A model generated the notes under the pieces. That model made no database searches. It was not told where the DNA came from and saw nothing but the letters and a program-made list of their open reading frames with translations. 22,506 nucleotides of DNA from Nitrospirota bacterium (lineage in GTDB: Bacteria > Nitrospirota > Thermodesulfovibrionia > UBA6902 > DSMQ01), in the NCBI GenBank assembly GCA_016207865.1, contig JACQZD010000098.1:2172-24677 (forward strand). Direction: 5' to 3'. Position numbers and translations under genes: made by a program. This document shows positions 15,349 through 22,506 of this stretch, piece after piece. Every line of letters begins with the position of its first letter. Position 1 is the first letter of the stretch.

Positions 15349-15722
15349 TATTTTGCCTCTCCAATCGTTTCAATAACAAGGTTAAGAAGCGTCTTGGGAC
15401 TGAATGGTTTTGTTATATATTTCACCGCTCCGCTTTCCATCGCGTATTTTTCATCTGCTTCCTGCCCTTTTGCAGTAAGCATAAATACAGGGACTGCAGA
15501 TAGTTCCAGCGTGTTTTTTATCATCCTGCATATATCTATGCCTGTTGTATCGGGCAGCATCCAGTCTACGATTAAAAGGTCGGGCTTTTCTGATTTTAAA
15601 AGCTCCATTATCCCCTGCCCGTTCCTGCGCGTCAATACCTTAAAGCCGGCCGACTTAAGTTTATCCTCAAGAATCATAAGAATAAACGCTTCGTCATCAA
15701 CAATAATAACCTTTTTCATCAT
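15348..15722 (-). CDS. single-domain response regulator
   Basis: A 124-residue receiver (CheY-like) with no output domain. D9-D10 (IIVDDE), phospho-acceptor D53 (LIVDWMLPD), T83 (MLTAKG) and K105 (YITKPFSP) are all present. It lies 11 bases after the histidine kinase and overlaps the HD-GYP start by one base (TAATG). The phosphoryl group probably comes from that kinase, and the signal may pass to the HD-GYP protein, which has no receiver of its own (inference). Two adjacent ATG codons (15722 and 15719) could start it. Confidence 0.93.
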   Translation of the reverse strand: MMKKVIIVDDEAFILMILEDKLKSAGFKVLTRRNGQGIMELLKSEKPDLLIVDWMLPDTTGIDICRMIKNTLELSAVPVFMLTAKGQEADEKYAMESGAVKYITKPFSPKTLLNLVIETIGEAK

Positions 15723-15733
15723 CTCTGACTTTA

Positions 15734-17521
15734 TTATCCTTCTTCGGACGGGAAGGTCAGCACAAATTCACTGCCCCTGCCAAGTTCGCTTTCCACTGTT
15801 ATAGTTCCTGCATGCAGCTTTACCATTTCCTCGCAAAGAGGCAGGCCGAGCCCCGTGCCCTTCAGAACCCTGCTGTGTCTGCCCCTGTAAAACCTCTTAA
15901 ATATGTGCGGAAGGTCCTCCGGCGGCACCCCCCATCCGGAATCCTTTACGCTGATTATTGTATTCTTATTGTAAGTCTTAAGCTCAACTGCCACCCTGAC
16001 GCCGTCGTCAGAATAAGTGACTGCATTATCCAGTAAATTTATTATAACCTGTTTCAGCCTGTTTTTATCACCGAAAAACGGATGTAAATCGGCATCCTTG
16101 CGGGAATCGGTAAAACTGATAATTGCTCCCTTGTCTTTTACCGCCTTTTTGGTTTCATAGGTGCTTATGCATAAAGAGATAAGGGCATTTAAATCAATAA
16201 GCACTCTTTCAAAATGTATATGCCCGTGCTCTGTCGTTGAAATATCCAGAAGCTGAGAGACCATATCAGAAAGCCTTAAGGCCTCGCTGTAAATTGTATT
16301 AAGGTATTCATCCTTCTTGGAGCCTTTGACCGCATCATCCATCAGCATTTCCGTCATGCCTACAATTGCCGACAAGGGCGTCCTGAATTCATGGGAGACA
16401 GACTCTACAAAATCAGTTTTCATCTGTTCAATTTCTTTCTCCTCTGAAATATCCCTGAAGACCTGAACTGCGCCGGTTATTTTGCCGTCAGGCGTAAAAA
16501 GGGGTGAACACGTAATAAGAAGCGCTGTCAGCCGGCCCCCTATTTGAAGGGTTGTTTCTATGCGTATGGCCTCTCCCTTCATTGCGATTGACATAGGGCA
16601 CTGCTCACAAAGAGGTTTGCCTTCCTGATCCGTATGAATAATCACCTTGGAACAGGGCCTGCCTATGGCAACGCCTCTCGGGACTCCAAGGATTTTTTCG
16701 GCGGCGCTGTTCATCGCAGTAATAACCTTTTCCGTATTAATCGTGTAAACTCCGTCCGGTATGCAGTCCAGTATGATATTTGCCATATTTTCCCTGAGCG
16801 CCCTCTGCGACCTGAAATCCTTAAACACTCCGACCTTCCCTATCATTTTCTTATCTTTTAAAACCGGGGCAATGCTTATCAACACAGGGATATTAGTGTT
16901 ATAAATATTTTTAATTTCCACCTCAAAGGTATGGGACAGCATCTTTTCCCAATATTTCGACTGTGTTTGTATTATCTTGCGGTTTTTCCCATCAAAAAAT
17001 TCATAAAGGCACATTCCGACGGCGTTTGCTTTTTCATAGCCTAAAAGGACAGTAAAGGCCGGATTTATGTCAATCACAACATCTTCTATGTCAACAACCC
17101 ATAGGGGGTCCAGCATTGTATTTATATAAAGGTCTTTTTTCTTCAGCTCTTCCGTGTATTCATGGATGGTAGCGGACATTTCATTGAACGCCTCTGTGAC
17201 CTCTCCAAGTTCATCAGTGGAATATACCTGGAGTGAGACCTTCGTCTCGCCCCTCCTCATTCTTGTAACTCCGTCATGAAGATTTCTGGCGGACCTCAGT
17301 ATTCCCCTGATAAAAAACAATGCAAAGACCAGCGCAGAAAAAAAAGCTAAAACAGAAAACCCGATAATAGTTTTATGCATCTTTGTAATATACTGGTCAA
17401 TAGTAAGTCCACTCACATAATCAGACGGGGAAAAAACAATGAATATCAACGGCAGGGCAAGGGTCAGATAAAATACAAGGAAGGCAAGAATAACTTTGTG
17501 GCTTAACCTGCTTTTATACAT
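15734..17521 (-). CDS. membrane PAS sensor histidine kinase
   Basis: A 595-residue kinase. Two membrane helices (9-30 and 50-71) flank a periplasmic loop of only about 20 residues, so sensing is likely cytoplasmic or in the membrane. HAMP (72-124), PAS (130-245) and a second PAS (248-362) follow. The second PAS carries C290, C305 and C308 (CEQCP), a pattern seen in redox- or ligand-sensing PAS domains. HisKA has H377 in SVSHEFRTP, and the ATPase has NLLDNA, DSGWGVP and GTGLGL, all intact. No Shine-Dalgarno is seen at the ATG. It heads the run kinase, receiver, HD-GYP, MobA, TatA, Alr. Confidence 0.93.
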   Translation of the reverse strand: MYKSRLSHKVILAFLVFYLTLALPLIFIVFSPSDYVSGLTIDQYITKMHKTIIGFSVLAFFSALVFALFFIRGILRSARNLHDGVTRMRRGETKVSLQVYSTDELGEVTEAFNEMSATIHEYTEELKKKDLYINTMLDPLWVVDIEDVVIDINPAFTVLLGYEKANAVGMCLYEFFDGKNRKIIQTQSKYWEKMLSHTFEVEIKNIYNTNIPVLISIAPVLKDKKMIGKVGVFKDFRSQRALRENMANIILDCIPDGVYTINTEKVITAMNSAAEKILGVPRGVAIGRPCSKVIIHTDQEGKPLCEQCPMSIAMKGEAIRIETTLQIGGRLTALLITCSPLFTPDGKITGAVQVFRDISEEKEIEQMKTDFVESVSHEFRTPLSAIVGMTEMLMDDAVKGSKKDEYLNTIYSEALRLSDMVSQLLDISTTEHGHIHFERVLIDLNALISLCISTYETKKAVKDKGAIISFTDSRKDADLHPFFGDKNRLKQVIINLLDNAVTYSDDGVRVAVELKTYNKNTIISVKDSGWGVPPEDLPHIFKRFYRGRHSRVLKGTGLGLPLCEEMVKLHAGTITVESELGRGSEFVLTFPSEEG

Positions 17522-17540
17522 AAATATTAAGGGGAAATGT

Positions 17541-17568
17541 CAAATTCCAAAATCCAAATTCCAAACAT
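17541..17568. repeat. imperfect heptanucleotide tandem repeat (CAAATTC type)
   Basis: CAAATTC, CAAAATC, CAAATTC and CAAACAT follow one another without gaps between hisS and the histidine kinase. The period is exactly seven bases. It occupies the only sizeable gap (105 bases) in this minus-strand block. Confidence 0.7.
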
Positions 17569-17626
17569 TTGGCATTTGAGCTTTGTAATTGGACATTAAT
17601 AAATTGCAATGTCTATACATTAAATA

Positions 17627-18883
17627 CTACTTACTGCCTCTGATTATTCTCAGTATTTCCCCGGCGTCAAGTGCGGCGCTGATTTCTGTTTTATCCTGCA
17701 TGTTTTTTATGACAGCCGTCTGACTTTTCATCTCATCCTCTCCCACAACAATTACATTCTTAGCGCGTAATCTGTCAGCCCTCCGCATCTGGCTCCGGAG
17801 TGATGATTTATCATAGCTTATCTCAACCCATAAACCCTCAAGCCTCAACTGCCCTGCAAGCACAGCAGTCTTTTCTCCGGCCTCGCTGCTCAGGGAACAC
17901 AGGAAGACATCGGGTCCCTCATGTCCGTCAGACAGCCCGGTTAAAAGAGTTACGATTCTCTCCACGCCTATTGCAAAGCCGATTCCGGGGATTTTGGGAC
18001 CTCCGAATTCCTCCACAAGCCCGTTGTACCTGCCGCCTGCAGCCACTGCATTCTGCGCCCCGAGGGAATAATTTTTTATCTCAAACGCAGTCCTCATATA
18101 ATAATCAAGCCCCCTTACCAAGCCCGGATTGACAGTATAAGGAACGCTTAGAAGTTTAAGATAATACTGTACGCCGTTAAAATGCTCTGTGCAGTCCCCG
18201 CATAAAAAATCTATAACCGAAGGCGCGCCCTGACGCCCGTTTATGCAGGCCTCAACCTTGCAGTCAAGGATTCTGAGCGGATTAAGTTCATATCTCCTTT
18301 TGCAGTCGTCGCAAAAAAGACCAAGCCTGTCTTTAAAAAAATCCTTAAGCGCAGCTCTGAAAGCAGGACGGCATTGAACACAGCCGATAGAGGTAACCTC
18401 GCACTGTGCGTCCTTAATCCCGATTTTTTCCAAAAGCAGTAAAAGCAGAGAAATAATCTCTGCGTCAATCTTGGGATCTTCAACGCCTAAGGCCTCAACG
18501 CCTATCTGATGAAACTGCCTTTGCCTGCCGGCCTGGGGCCTTTCATACCTGAACATCGGGCCCATGTAATAAAATTTCTGCGGCGGCGGCTCGTTAAAAA
18601 GGTGATGCTCTACAAAGGCCCTGACAAAAGGCGCAGTGCCTTCAGGCCTAAGAGTTACGCTCCTGTCAGCCTTGTCCGTAAACGTGTACATCTCCTTCTC
18701 AACTATATCAGTCGTCTCTCCGATGCTTCTCAGAAAAATCTCTGTTGATTCAATTACAGGAAGCCTGATTTCCCTGAATCCGTAGGTCTTAAAAATTTCC
18801 CTGGCAGCGGCTTCTATGCGCTGCCAGCCGGATGTTTCAGGAGGCAGAATATCCTGTATGCCCTTCAAAGCCTTAAACTTCAT
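17627..18883 (-). CDS. hisS: histidyl-tRNA synthetase
   Basis: A 418-residue class II synthetase that charges tRNA-His. TLRPEGTAPFVRA (77-89), motif 2 FRYERPQAGRQRQFHQ (111-126), the histidine loop LVRGLDYYMRTAFE (255-268) and motif 3 GIGFAIGVERI (300-310) are intact, and the C-terminal anticodon-binding domain spans about 320-418. An insertion between the catalytic segments has Cys pairs C168/C171, C191/C194 and C228/C231 plus C208 and C213, a likely zinc-binding variant. The ATG lies two bases after the divIVA stop, with GAGGGC before it. Confidence 0.95.
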   Translation of the reverse strand: MKFKALKGIQDILPPETSGWQRIEAAAREIFKTYGFREIRLPVIESTEIFLRSIGETTDIVEKEMYTFTDKADRSVTLRPEGTAPFVRAFVEHHLFNEPPPQKFYYMGPMFRYERPQAGRQRQFHQIGVEALGVEDPKIDAEIISLLLLLLEKIGIKDAQCEVTSIGCVQCRPAFRAALKDFFKDRLGLFCDDCKRRYELNPLRILDCKVEACINGRQGAPSVIDFLCGDCTEHFNGVQYYLKLLSVPYTVNPGLVRGLDYYMRTAFEIKNYSLGAQNAVAAGGRYNGLVEEFGGPKIPGIGFAIGVERIVTLLTGLSDGHEGPDVFLCSLSSEAGEKTAVLAGQLRLEGLWVEISYDKSSLRSQMRRADRLRAKNVIVVGEDEMKSQTAVIKNMQDKTEISAALDAGEILRIIRGSK

Positions 18884-18885
18884 CT

Positions 18886-19359
18886 CTACGCGCCCTCGGC
18901 AGGGGTTTCTGTCCTCTCTTTATCAAACTCAAGCATCTTCAGATGGCTTTGTATCAGCCGGCTTAACTCTTCCTTAAAGTGCCTTCTTACTCCCTTAAGG
19001 TCTGTTATGTCCTCATGAATTTTAACTATCTTTTCATGCGCCTTTTTCAGCATCTCATCCGCCTGAAGTTCAGCTTCTTTCTTTATAAGTTCAGCCGCTT
19101 TCTTTGCATTTTCCTTATATTCTTCAGTCATCTGCTGGGTTGCAACAAGCGTATCCCTCAGGGTTGTTTCAATATTCTTGTAATCCTTCAACTGCCTCTC
19201 TATCAGCCTCACTTCCTCTCTAAGATTGGCATTCTCTCTCAGGAGTTCTTCCATTTCCTCTCTTATAAGCTCAAGAAAGGAATCAACCTCTTCAATATCA
19301 AATCCCCTGAATTTGGTTGCAAACTGTTTCTGCTGAATATCAAGCGGTGTAATCCTCAT
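18886..19359 (-). CDS. divIVA: DivIVA-domain protein
   Basis: A 157-residue protein with the membrane-binding N-terminus ITPLDIQQKQFATKFRGFDIEEVDSFL typical of DivIVA, followed by a long coiled coil (about 30-150). DivIVA proteins bind curved membrane and recruit division or growth factors; in Gram-negative lineages the partner is usually unknown. GGAGGG (19368-19363) supports the ATG at 19359. Its position after proC and yggT is the conserved order seen in many bacteria, including Gram-positives. Confidence 0.92.
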   Translation of the reverse strand: MRITPLDIQQKQFATKFRGFDIEEVDSFLELIREEMEELLRENANLREEVRLIERQLKDYKNIETTLRDTLVATQQMTEEYKENAKKAAELIKKEAELQADEMLKKAHEKIVKIHEDITDLKGVRRHFKEELSRLIQSHLKMLEFDKERTETPAEGA

Positions 19360-19374
19360 ATGCCCTCCGGAAGT

Positions 19375-19402
19375 GTTATAAGTTATTTGTTATTGGTTAT
19401 TG
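19375..19402. repeat. imperfect heptanucleotide tandem repeat (GTTATTG type)
   Basis: Four consecutive units GTTATAA, GTTATTT, GTTATTG and GTTATTG sit in the yggT-divIVA gap, just upstream of the divIVA ribosome binding site. The period is seven, but the unit is unrelated to the arrays at 17541 and 20453. Confidence 0.7.
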
Positions 19403-19425
19403 GTAAGTCAAACTCATGTATGGAT

Positions 19426-19446
19426 TTTTTAATTTTTAATTTTTAA
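19426..19446. repeat. heptanucleotide tandem repeat (TTTTTAA type) at the yggT 3' end
   Basis: Three exact TTTTTAA units (19426-19432, 19433-19439, 19440-19446) cover the last codons and stop of yggT. The low complexity means chance is a fair alternative, but the period again is seven. Confidence 0.5.
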
Positions 19447-19728
19447 CGCTATCTCAATCAAAGATGATACCAGAAAACGCCTGATAAAGAGAATTATCAG
19501 TATCACTATCATAGGCGAAATATCAATGCCGAGCCCGAACCCAATCCTCCTTCTTATCGGCCTGAGGACAGGGTCTGTCACTGAGTGTAAAAATTTCACG
19601 ATAGGATTATACGGGTCGGGATTCACCCAGCTTATAAGCGCTGCAATTATTACAATCCACATGTATGCCGACAGCGCTATGTCCAGTATCTGCGCTGCGG
19701 CTGATATTAAATTTGCAAGGATAAACAT
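19429..19728 (-). CDS. YggT family membrane protein
   Basis: A 99-residue protein with two hydrophobic segments (about 5-30 and 72-92) around the conserved SWVNPDPYNPIVKFLHSVTDPVLRPIRR-type loop that defines the family. YggT proteins are linked to osmotic-stress tolerance, chloroplast/thylakoid organisation and cell division in different lineages; the biochemical role is unknown. The ribosome binding site GGAGGAGG lies inside the last codons of proC, whose stop ends two bases before this ATG. The last few residues (LKIKN) are encoded within a heptanucleotide repeat. Confidence 0.92.
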   Translation of the reverse strand: MFILANLISAAAQILDIALSAYMWIVIIAALISWVNPDPYNPIVKFLHSVTDPVLRPIRRRIGFGLGIDISPMIVILIILFIRRFLVSSLIEIALKIKN

Positions 19729-19729
19729 C

Positions 19730-20536
19730 CTAACCTCCTCCTGACCTCCCCAATTCCTTCGCCCTGTTCACTGCCGCCTCAATAGCGTAGGCAACAATAT
19801 CCTTAAAGTTTTTTTCCTCAAAGGCCTTCAGCCCTGCGGCAGTCGTGCCTCCGGGTGATGTAACCATTCCCCTTAATTTCTCCGGCGTCAGGCCTGTCTT
19901 AAGAAGCTCTGCCGTGCCAATAATGGTCTGCACCGCAAGTTCTGACGCATGGTCCCTGCTTAATCCGGTTTTCACTCCGGCATCTATCATCGCCTCAATA
20001 AAAAATGCAGTAAATGCAGGCCCGCTTCCTGACAGAGCAGTCACGGCGTCCATATATTTTTCAGGCAATGTAATCACTTTCCCTATGGACATTAAGATAT
20101 CTCTGACTATTGCAACATCTTTATCATGAATGCACTCGCACATGGACATGACAGACATCCCTTCCTGAACAAGCGCCGGAGTATTCGGCATGACCCTGAT
20201 TAGTTTTTTCGTCTTTAATTTTGAAGATAAAAATGCAAGCGTAAGGCCTGCGGCAATTGAAACCACTGTCTTATCTTCTGTGACTTCAGCGCTGATTTCA
20301 TCAAGCACAGCCCCCATATTCTGAGGCTTAACGGCAAGGATTATAATGCCGCTTAAAGCAGCCGCATCTTTATTTGAAGAGGTTGTTTTAACCCCATAGT
20401 TCTCCTCAAGATACTGCCTCCTGTCTTCCCTCGGCTCCGAGACTATAATTTCTTGACTCTTAACTCTTAACTCTGAACTCTTAACTCCTTTTATAATAGC
20501 CTCCGCCATGTTCCCGCCGCCGATGAAACCGATCAT
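19730..20536 (-). CDS. proC: pyrroline-5-carboxylate reductase
   Basis: About 268 residues; reduces pyrroline-5-carboxylate to proline with NAD(P)H. MIGFIGGGNMAEAI is the dinucleotide fold, followed by LAVKPQ, VMPNTPALVQEGMS, ALSGSGPAF and MVTSPGGTTAAGL, all intact. ATG at 20536 is preferred: a GTG at 20545 is only two bases from the GAGG that would serve it. The loop after the first helix, VKSSELRVKSQE, is encoded by a five-unit heptanucleotide repeat and replaces the usual loop text. The C-terminal Gly-Gly-Gly codons double as the yggT ribosome binding site. Confidence 0.94.
   Translation of the reverse strand: MIGFIGGGNMAEAIIKGVKSSELRVKSQEIIVSEPREDRRQYLEENYGVKTTSSNKDAAALSGIIILAVKPQNMGAVLDEISAEVTEDKTVVSIAAGLTLAFLSSKLKTKKLIRVMPNTPALVQEGMSVMSMCECIHDKDVAIVRDILMSIGKVITLPEKYMDAVTALSGSGPAFTAFFIEAMIDAGVKTGLSRDHASELAVQTIIGTAELLKTGLTPEKLRGMVTSPGGTTAAGLKAFEEKNFKDIVAYAIEAAVNRAKELGRSGGG
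20453..20487. repeat. heptanucleotide tandem repeat (TTAACTC type) inside proC
   Basis: Five contiguous units, TTGACTC, TTAACTC, TTAACTC, TGAACTC and TTAACTC, lie in the proC coding sequence. On the coding strand they read GAGTTAA, GAGTTCA, GAGTTAA, GAGTTAA, GAGTCAA. The chosen frame avoids the TAA in each unit, and the 35-base block encodes SELRVKSQ-type residues in the loop between the first helix and second strand of the Rossmann fold. Confidence 0.8.
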
Positions 20537-20550
20537 GCCTGCCACACCTC

Positions 20551-21327
20551 TTAGTTGTTTTTTTCCATAATTTCAGACAGGTACTTGCTTATCCTGTCTT
20601 TATTTGTTGCTAATGTTGAAAACTGTTTATCACATACATCACTGAACCTTGCCAATACCTTGCGGTGTATTGATTCCTGATCTTCAAAAATCGCCATGGA
20701 CCTAAATGGCACTCCATACTTTTCAAATTGCAGACAAGTTATGGTAACATCCCTGCATTTATCATCGTTCTGGATACCAAAAACCAACAAAGGTCGTGTC
20801 ATGCCGTTTATCCTGAAATCAATCATATATTTACTATCAGGGTCATGTTGCTTGTCAAAATAATTAAAAATACGTCTATCTGACGGAACTTTTTCTTCAA
20901 TCAGAGCTTTGAAGTCTTCCATAAAAGTTGACCTGACACGTTCCCTTGATAGGTAATTAATATCAGTTATTTTTATTAATCCCTGCAAATAACTATACAA
21001 GGCGTCACCGAATTGATTATCCTGTATATCGGATATTAATTCCCCTTCCTGATTTTTTATCCCATAACTCAAAAGCACATTATCAACAACCTTTTTCCTT
21101 GTTCCTTTGTCAATGTCAATATCCTCGTAACTAACATGCATGAAAGTATGTCCTTCATCAGAGAAACGCCACTTCCCTTCTGTACCTTTCAATAAAACAA
21201 CGAGATGGTCTCCGTCATCAAACATAAAAGGATTGAAAACAATAAATCTGTTTAAGCCTTCTTGTGTCAGATTAATTTCATCACAAATTTTGCTCTTAAA
21301 TTCTTTTTCTAATGATTCAATATTCAT
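20551..21327 (-). CDS. DUF1828/DUF1829-like protein
   Basis: A 258-residue soluble protein. Residues about 15-95 fit DUF1828 (FNPFMFDDGDHLVVLL, then KWRFSDEGHTFMHVS), and about 130-250 fit DUF1829 (YMIDFRINGMTRPLLVFGIQ, then ITCLQFEKYG). Assignment is from memory of the family pattern. Function is unknown; homologues occur in phages and near restriction-modification genes. A D-x-R strand followed by RPLLVFGI is suggestive of a nuclease-like core, but no convincing catalytic ExK is seen. The ATG overlaps the preceding stop (TAATG). Codon use looks AT-richer than proC, consistent with acquired DNA. Confidence 0.75.
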   Translation of the reverse strand: MNIESLEKEFKSKICDEINLTQEGLNRFIVFNPFMFDDGDHLVVLLKGTEGKWRFSDEGHTFMHVSYEDIDIDKGTRKKVVDNVLLSYGIKNQEGELISDIQDNQFGDALYSYLQGLIKITDINYLSRERVRSTFMEDFKALIEEKVPSDRRIFNYFDKQHDPDSKYMIDFRINGMTRPLLVFGIQNDDKCRDVTITCLQFEKYGVPFRSMAIFEDQESIHRKVLARFSDVCDKQFSTLATNKDRISKYLSEIMEKNN

Positions 21328-21845
21328 TAATGGGCACCTCCTTCAAAAAGGGATGTCTGAGCACTGTCACCTTCACGTTTTATATTACATTCTAACAAGA
21401 ATTGTTCAAGAGCGGTATTAAAATCTGAATACTTTGTAGTTACTTCTGCATATCCATCAATCTTGTACCCGTTCTCCTGATATCTCTGAGTCGCCCTGTG
21501 AATATGGAATGCCGGACTAAATGTATGACCCTGCTTCTTGTTTTCCTTCTCCAATTTATTGGTATGCTGTGATGGATGCTTGCCGTTAAACCTGAGAAGG
21601 TTATACTCTAAGTTGGAATCTTTCTCTTGTAAAGTTAAAATAATTGAAAAGTCTAAAATGTTTTGTTTGCTTTGTCTTATGATTACCCTGAAGAGATTAC
21701 CATTGCTTCCTTCAATATCAATTTCCTTTTCTTTGTGTTGAAAATTGGCTTTATCTTTTGCCTCAAGCCTTGAAAACAAATTATTAGGAACATTTTTTGG
21801 TTCTGAAAGTAAAGCTGATATTTCTTCATCGGAAAGAATGCGCAT
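21327..21845 (-). CDS. uncharacterised protein, DUF6978-like, in restriction operon
   Basis: About 172 residues from ATG 21845, preceded by GGGGACAGGA; a TTG at 21866 would add seven residues and overlap the upstream gene. Visible features are a helical N-terminus (LSDEEISALLSEP), a beta-rich core (GNLFRVIIRQSKQNILDFSI, then YNLLRFNGKHPSQHTN) and HIHRATQRYQENGYKIDGYAE. The FR-x-IRQ and RFNGxHxxHTN motifs recall DUF6978, but I am unsure of that assignment. Several conserved-looking His, Arg and Asn residues hint at an enzyme. It is tightly coupled to the HsdS-like gene upstream and the DUF1828/1829 gene downstream, so the three probably work together. Confidence 0.7.
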   Translation of the reverse strand: MRILSDEEISALLSEPKNVPNNLFSRLEAKDKANFQHKEKEIDIEGSNGNLFRVIIRQSKQNILDFSIILTLQEKDSNLEYNLLRFNGKHPSQHTNKLEKENKKQGHTFSPAFHIHRATQRYQENGYKIDGYAEVTTKYSDFNTALEQFLLECNIKREGDSAQTSLFEGGAH

Positions 21846-21846
21846 A

Positions 21847-22506
21847 TTATCCTGTCCCCTTTTCAATCATTTCCTCAACCTTCCGCTTGGCTTCTTCTAA
21901 AAGCTTTTTTGCCTGACGACAAGCGACATGGGATTGTTGAACTAATTCGGCAATTTGATTTTGGATGTCAGCTTTTATTAGAGGTACAGGCAAGTCTAAA
22001 ATATCATTATCGTCTATAGTTGGATACGACGTCCCAGTTACAGGCCTGCCAAGTAATTCCTTCCCAGCTTGTGATTTTAAGAAAACATTAAGAACTTCTT
22101 TTTTAAATTTTCCTTTCTCTCTAAGAACAACAAATGCCCCGCTGCAAACAACCCCCTTCCAATCGTCAGGAATAATTGTAATAGCCCCTCTTGTGGGTCT
22201 AACTTTAGAAACAATTAACTCTCCCCCACCCACAATTATTTTTGCGTTTGCAGGCAATTCGTCACATATTAAATACAGTCGTTCAATATCTCCGGATGAA
22301 ATATCAACACTTCCAACTTCAATATACTGATATGCAGTGTCGCGAGCTTTACTAAAACTATCTTTGACCTGAACAAATTCATCTTTTATTAAAGAACCTC
22401 CTTCATGATACCTTTTTATGACTTTAAGGGTTTTTTCATACTTCGGCTGATAATCTTCGGCATCAATGCATTTTGCAGTAATCGTGTCACCAGAATTTAC
22501 TTCGTA
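21847..22506 (-). CDS. type I restriction specificity (HsdS-like) protein, C-terminal part
   Basis: The frame is open to the window edge, so the N-terminus is missing; 219 residues are visible. The readable text begins YEVNSGDTITAKCIDAEDYQ and includes YIEVGSVDISSGDIE and GGGELIVSKVRPTRGAITII, the strand pattern of a target-recognition domain. TGTSYPTIDDNDILDLPVPL and a C-terminal helix (IQNQIAELVQQSHVACRQAKKLLEEAKRKVEEMI) match the conserved spacer helix of HsdS. It may be a separate S subunit or the C-terminus of a fused methylase-specificity protein; the methylase itself lies outside. Its TAA is two bases before the next ATG. Confidence 0.83.
   Translation of the reverse strand, partial: YEVNSGDTITAKCIDAEDYQPKYEKTLKVIKRYHEGGSLIKDEFVQVKDSFSKARDTAYQYIEVGSVDISSGDIERLYLICDELPANAKIIVGGGELIVSKVRPTRGAITIIPDDWKGVVCSGAFVVLREKGKFKKEVLNVFLKSQAGKELLGRPVTGTSYPTIDDNDILDLPVPLIKADIQNQIAELVQQSHVACRQAKKLLEEAKRKVEEMIEKGTG

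Noticed and set aside
17512..17543. Promoter for the histidine kinase (TTGACA at 17543-17538 on the minus strand)
   Set aside because: The best -10 (TATAAA, 19-base spacing) falls inside codons 2-3 of the kinase, and the next in-frame ATG is at residue 48, beyond the first membrane helix.
17541..17568. CRISPR-like array
   Set aside because: The units are seven bases and contiguous, with no spacers and no cas genes nearby.
1..22506. tRNA, rRNA or riboswitch genes
   Set aside because: No cloverleaf, rRNA segment or known riboswitch core was recognised in any gap; gaps are short.

Overview
The window reads as a piece of a free-living, respiring Gram-negative chromosome of moderate GC. The gene set (GH57 glucan branching enzyme beside a DUF4912 protein, three-subunit b558-type SdhCAB, a PocR-GGDEF sensor, two-component/HD-GYP signalling, and proC-yggT-divIVA-hisS) fits an anaerobe or microaerophile of Nitrospirota (Thermodesulfovibrionia-like) or Desulfobacterota type. 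That placement is inference from gene content; no rRNA gene is present. Genes are dense, with many 1-4 base stop/start overlaps, and no gene-free stretch exceeds 300 bases.

Layout. 1-66: tail of an unidentified gene. 130-1041: LysR-type regulator with its own promoter and dyad. 1011-4285 (minus): mgtC-like membrane protein, a DUF4912 protein with a histone-H1-like Lys/Ala tail, and a GH57 branching enzyme. 4585-5181 (plus): DUF433/DUF5615 toxin-antitoxin-like pair. 5220-6599: class II fumarase. 6844-8868: PocR-GAF-GAF-GGDEF diguanylate cyclase. 9056-12235: sdhCAB. 12213-17521 (minus): histidine kinase, response regulator, GAF-HD-GYP, MobA-like protein, TatA and alanine racemase in one tight run. 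17627-20536 (minus): hisS, divIVA, yggT, proC. 20551-22506 (minus): an AT-richer block with the C-terminal part of a type I restriction specificity (HsdS-like) protein and two accessory proteins, the last DUF1828/DUF1829-like.

Working together: fumarase and SdhCAB are adjacent steps of the TCA cycle or of fumarate respiration. The GGDEF protein would make c-di-GMP and the HD-GYP protein would degrade it, with a kinase and a receiver translated next to the latter. MobA and TatA fit the maturation and export of molybdoenzymes.

The most striking observations: (1) sdhA has lost the segment encoding its N-terminal FAD-binding Rossmann motif and is frameshifted (9718-11483), meaning either a pseudogene or an assembly fault; (2) imperfect heptanucleotide tandem repeats with unrelated units occur at four nearby places, one inside the proC coding sequence; (3) a small three-gene restriction-associated operon carries two poorly characterised partners; (4) mgtC has a near-perfect sigma-70 promoter placed so that the mRNA should be leaderless.
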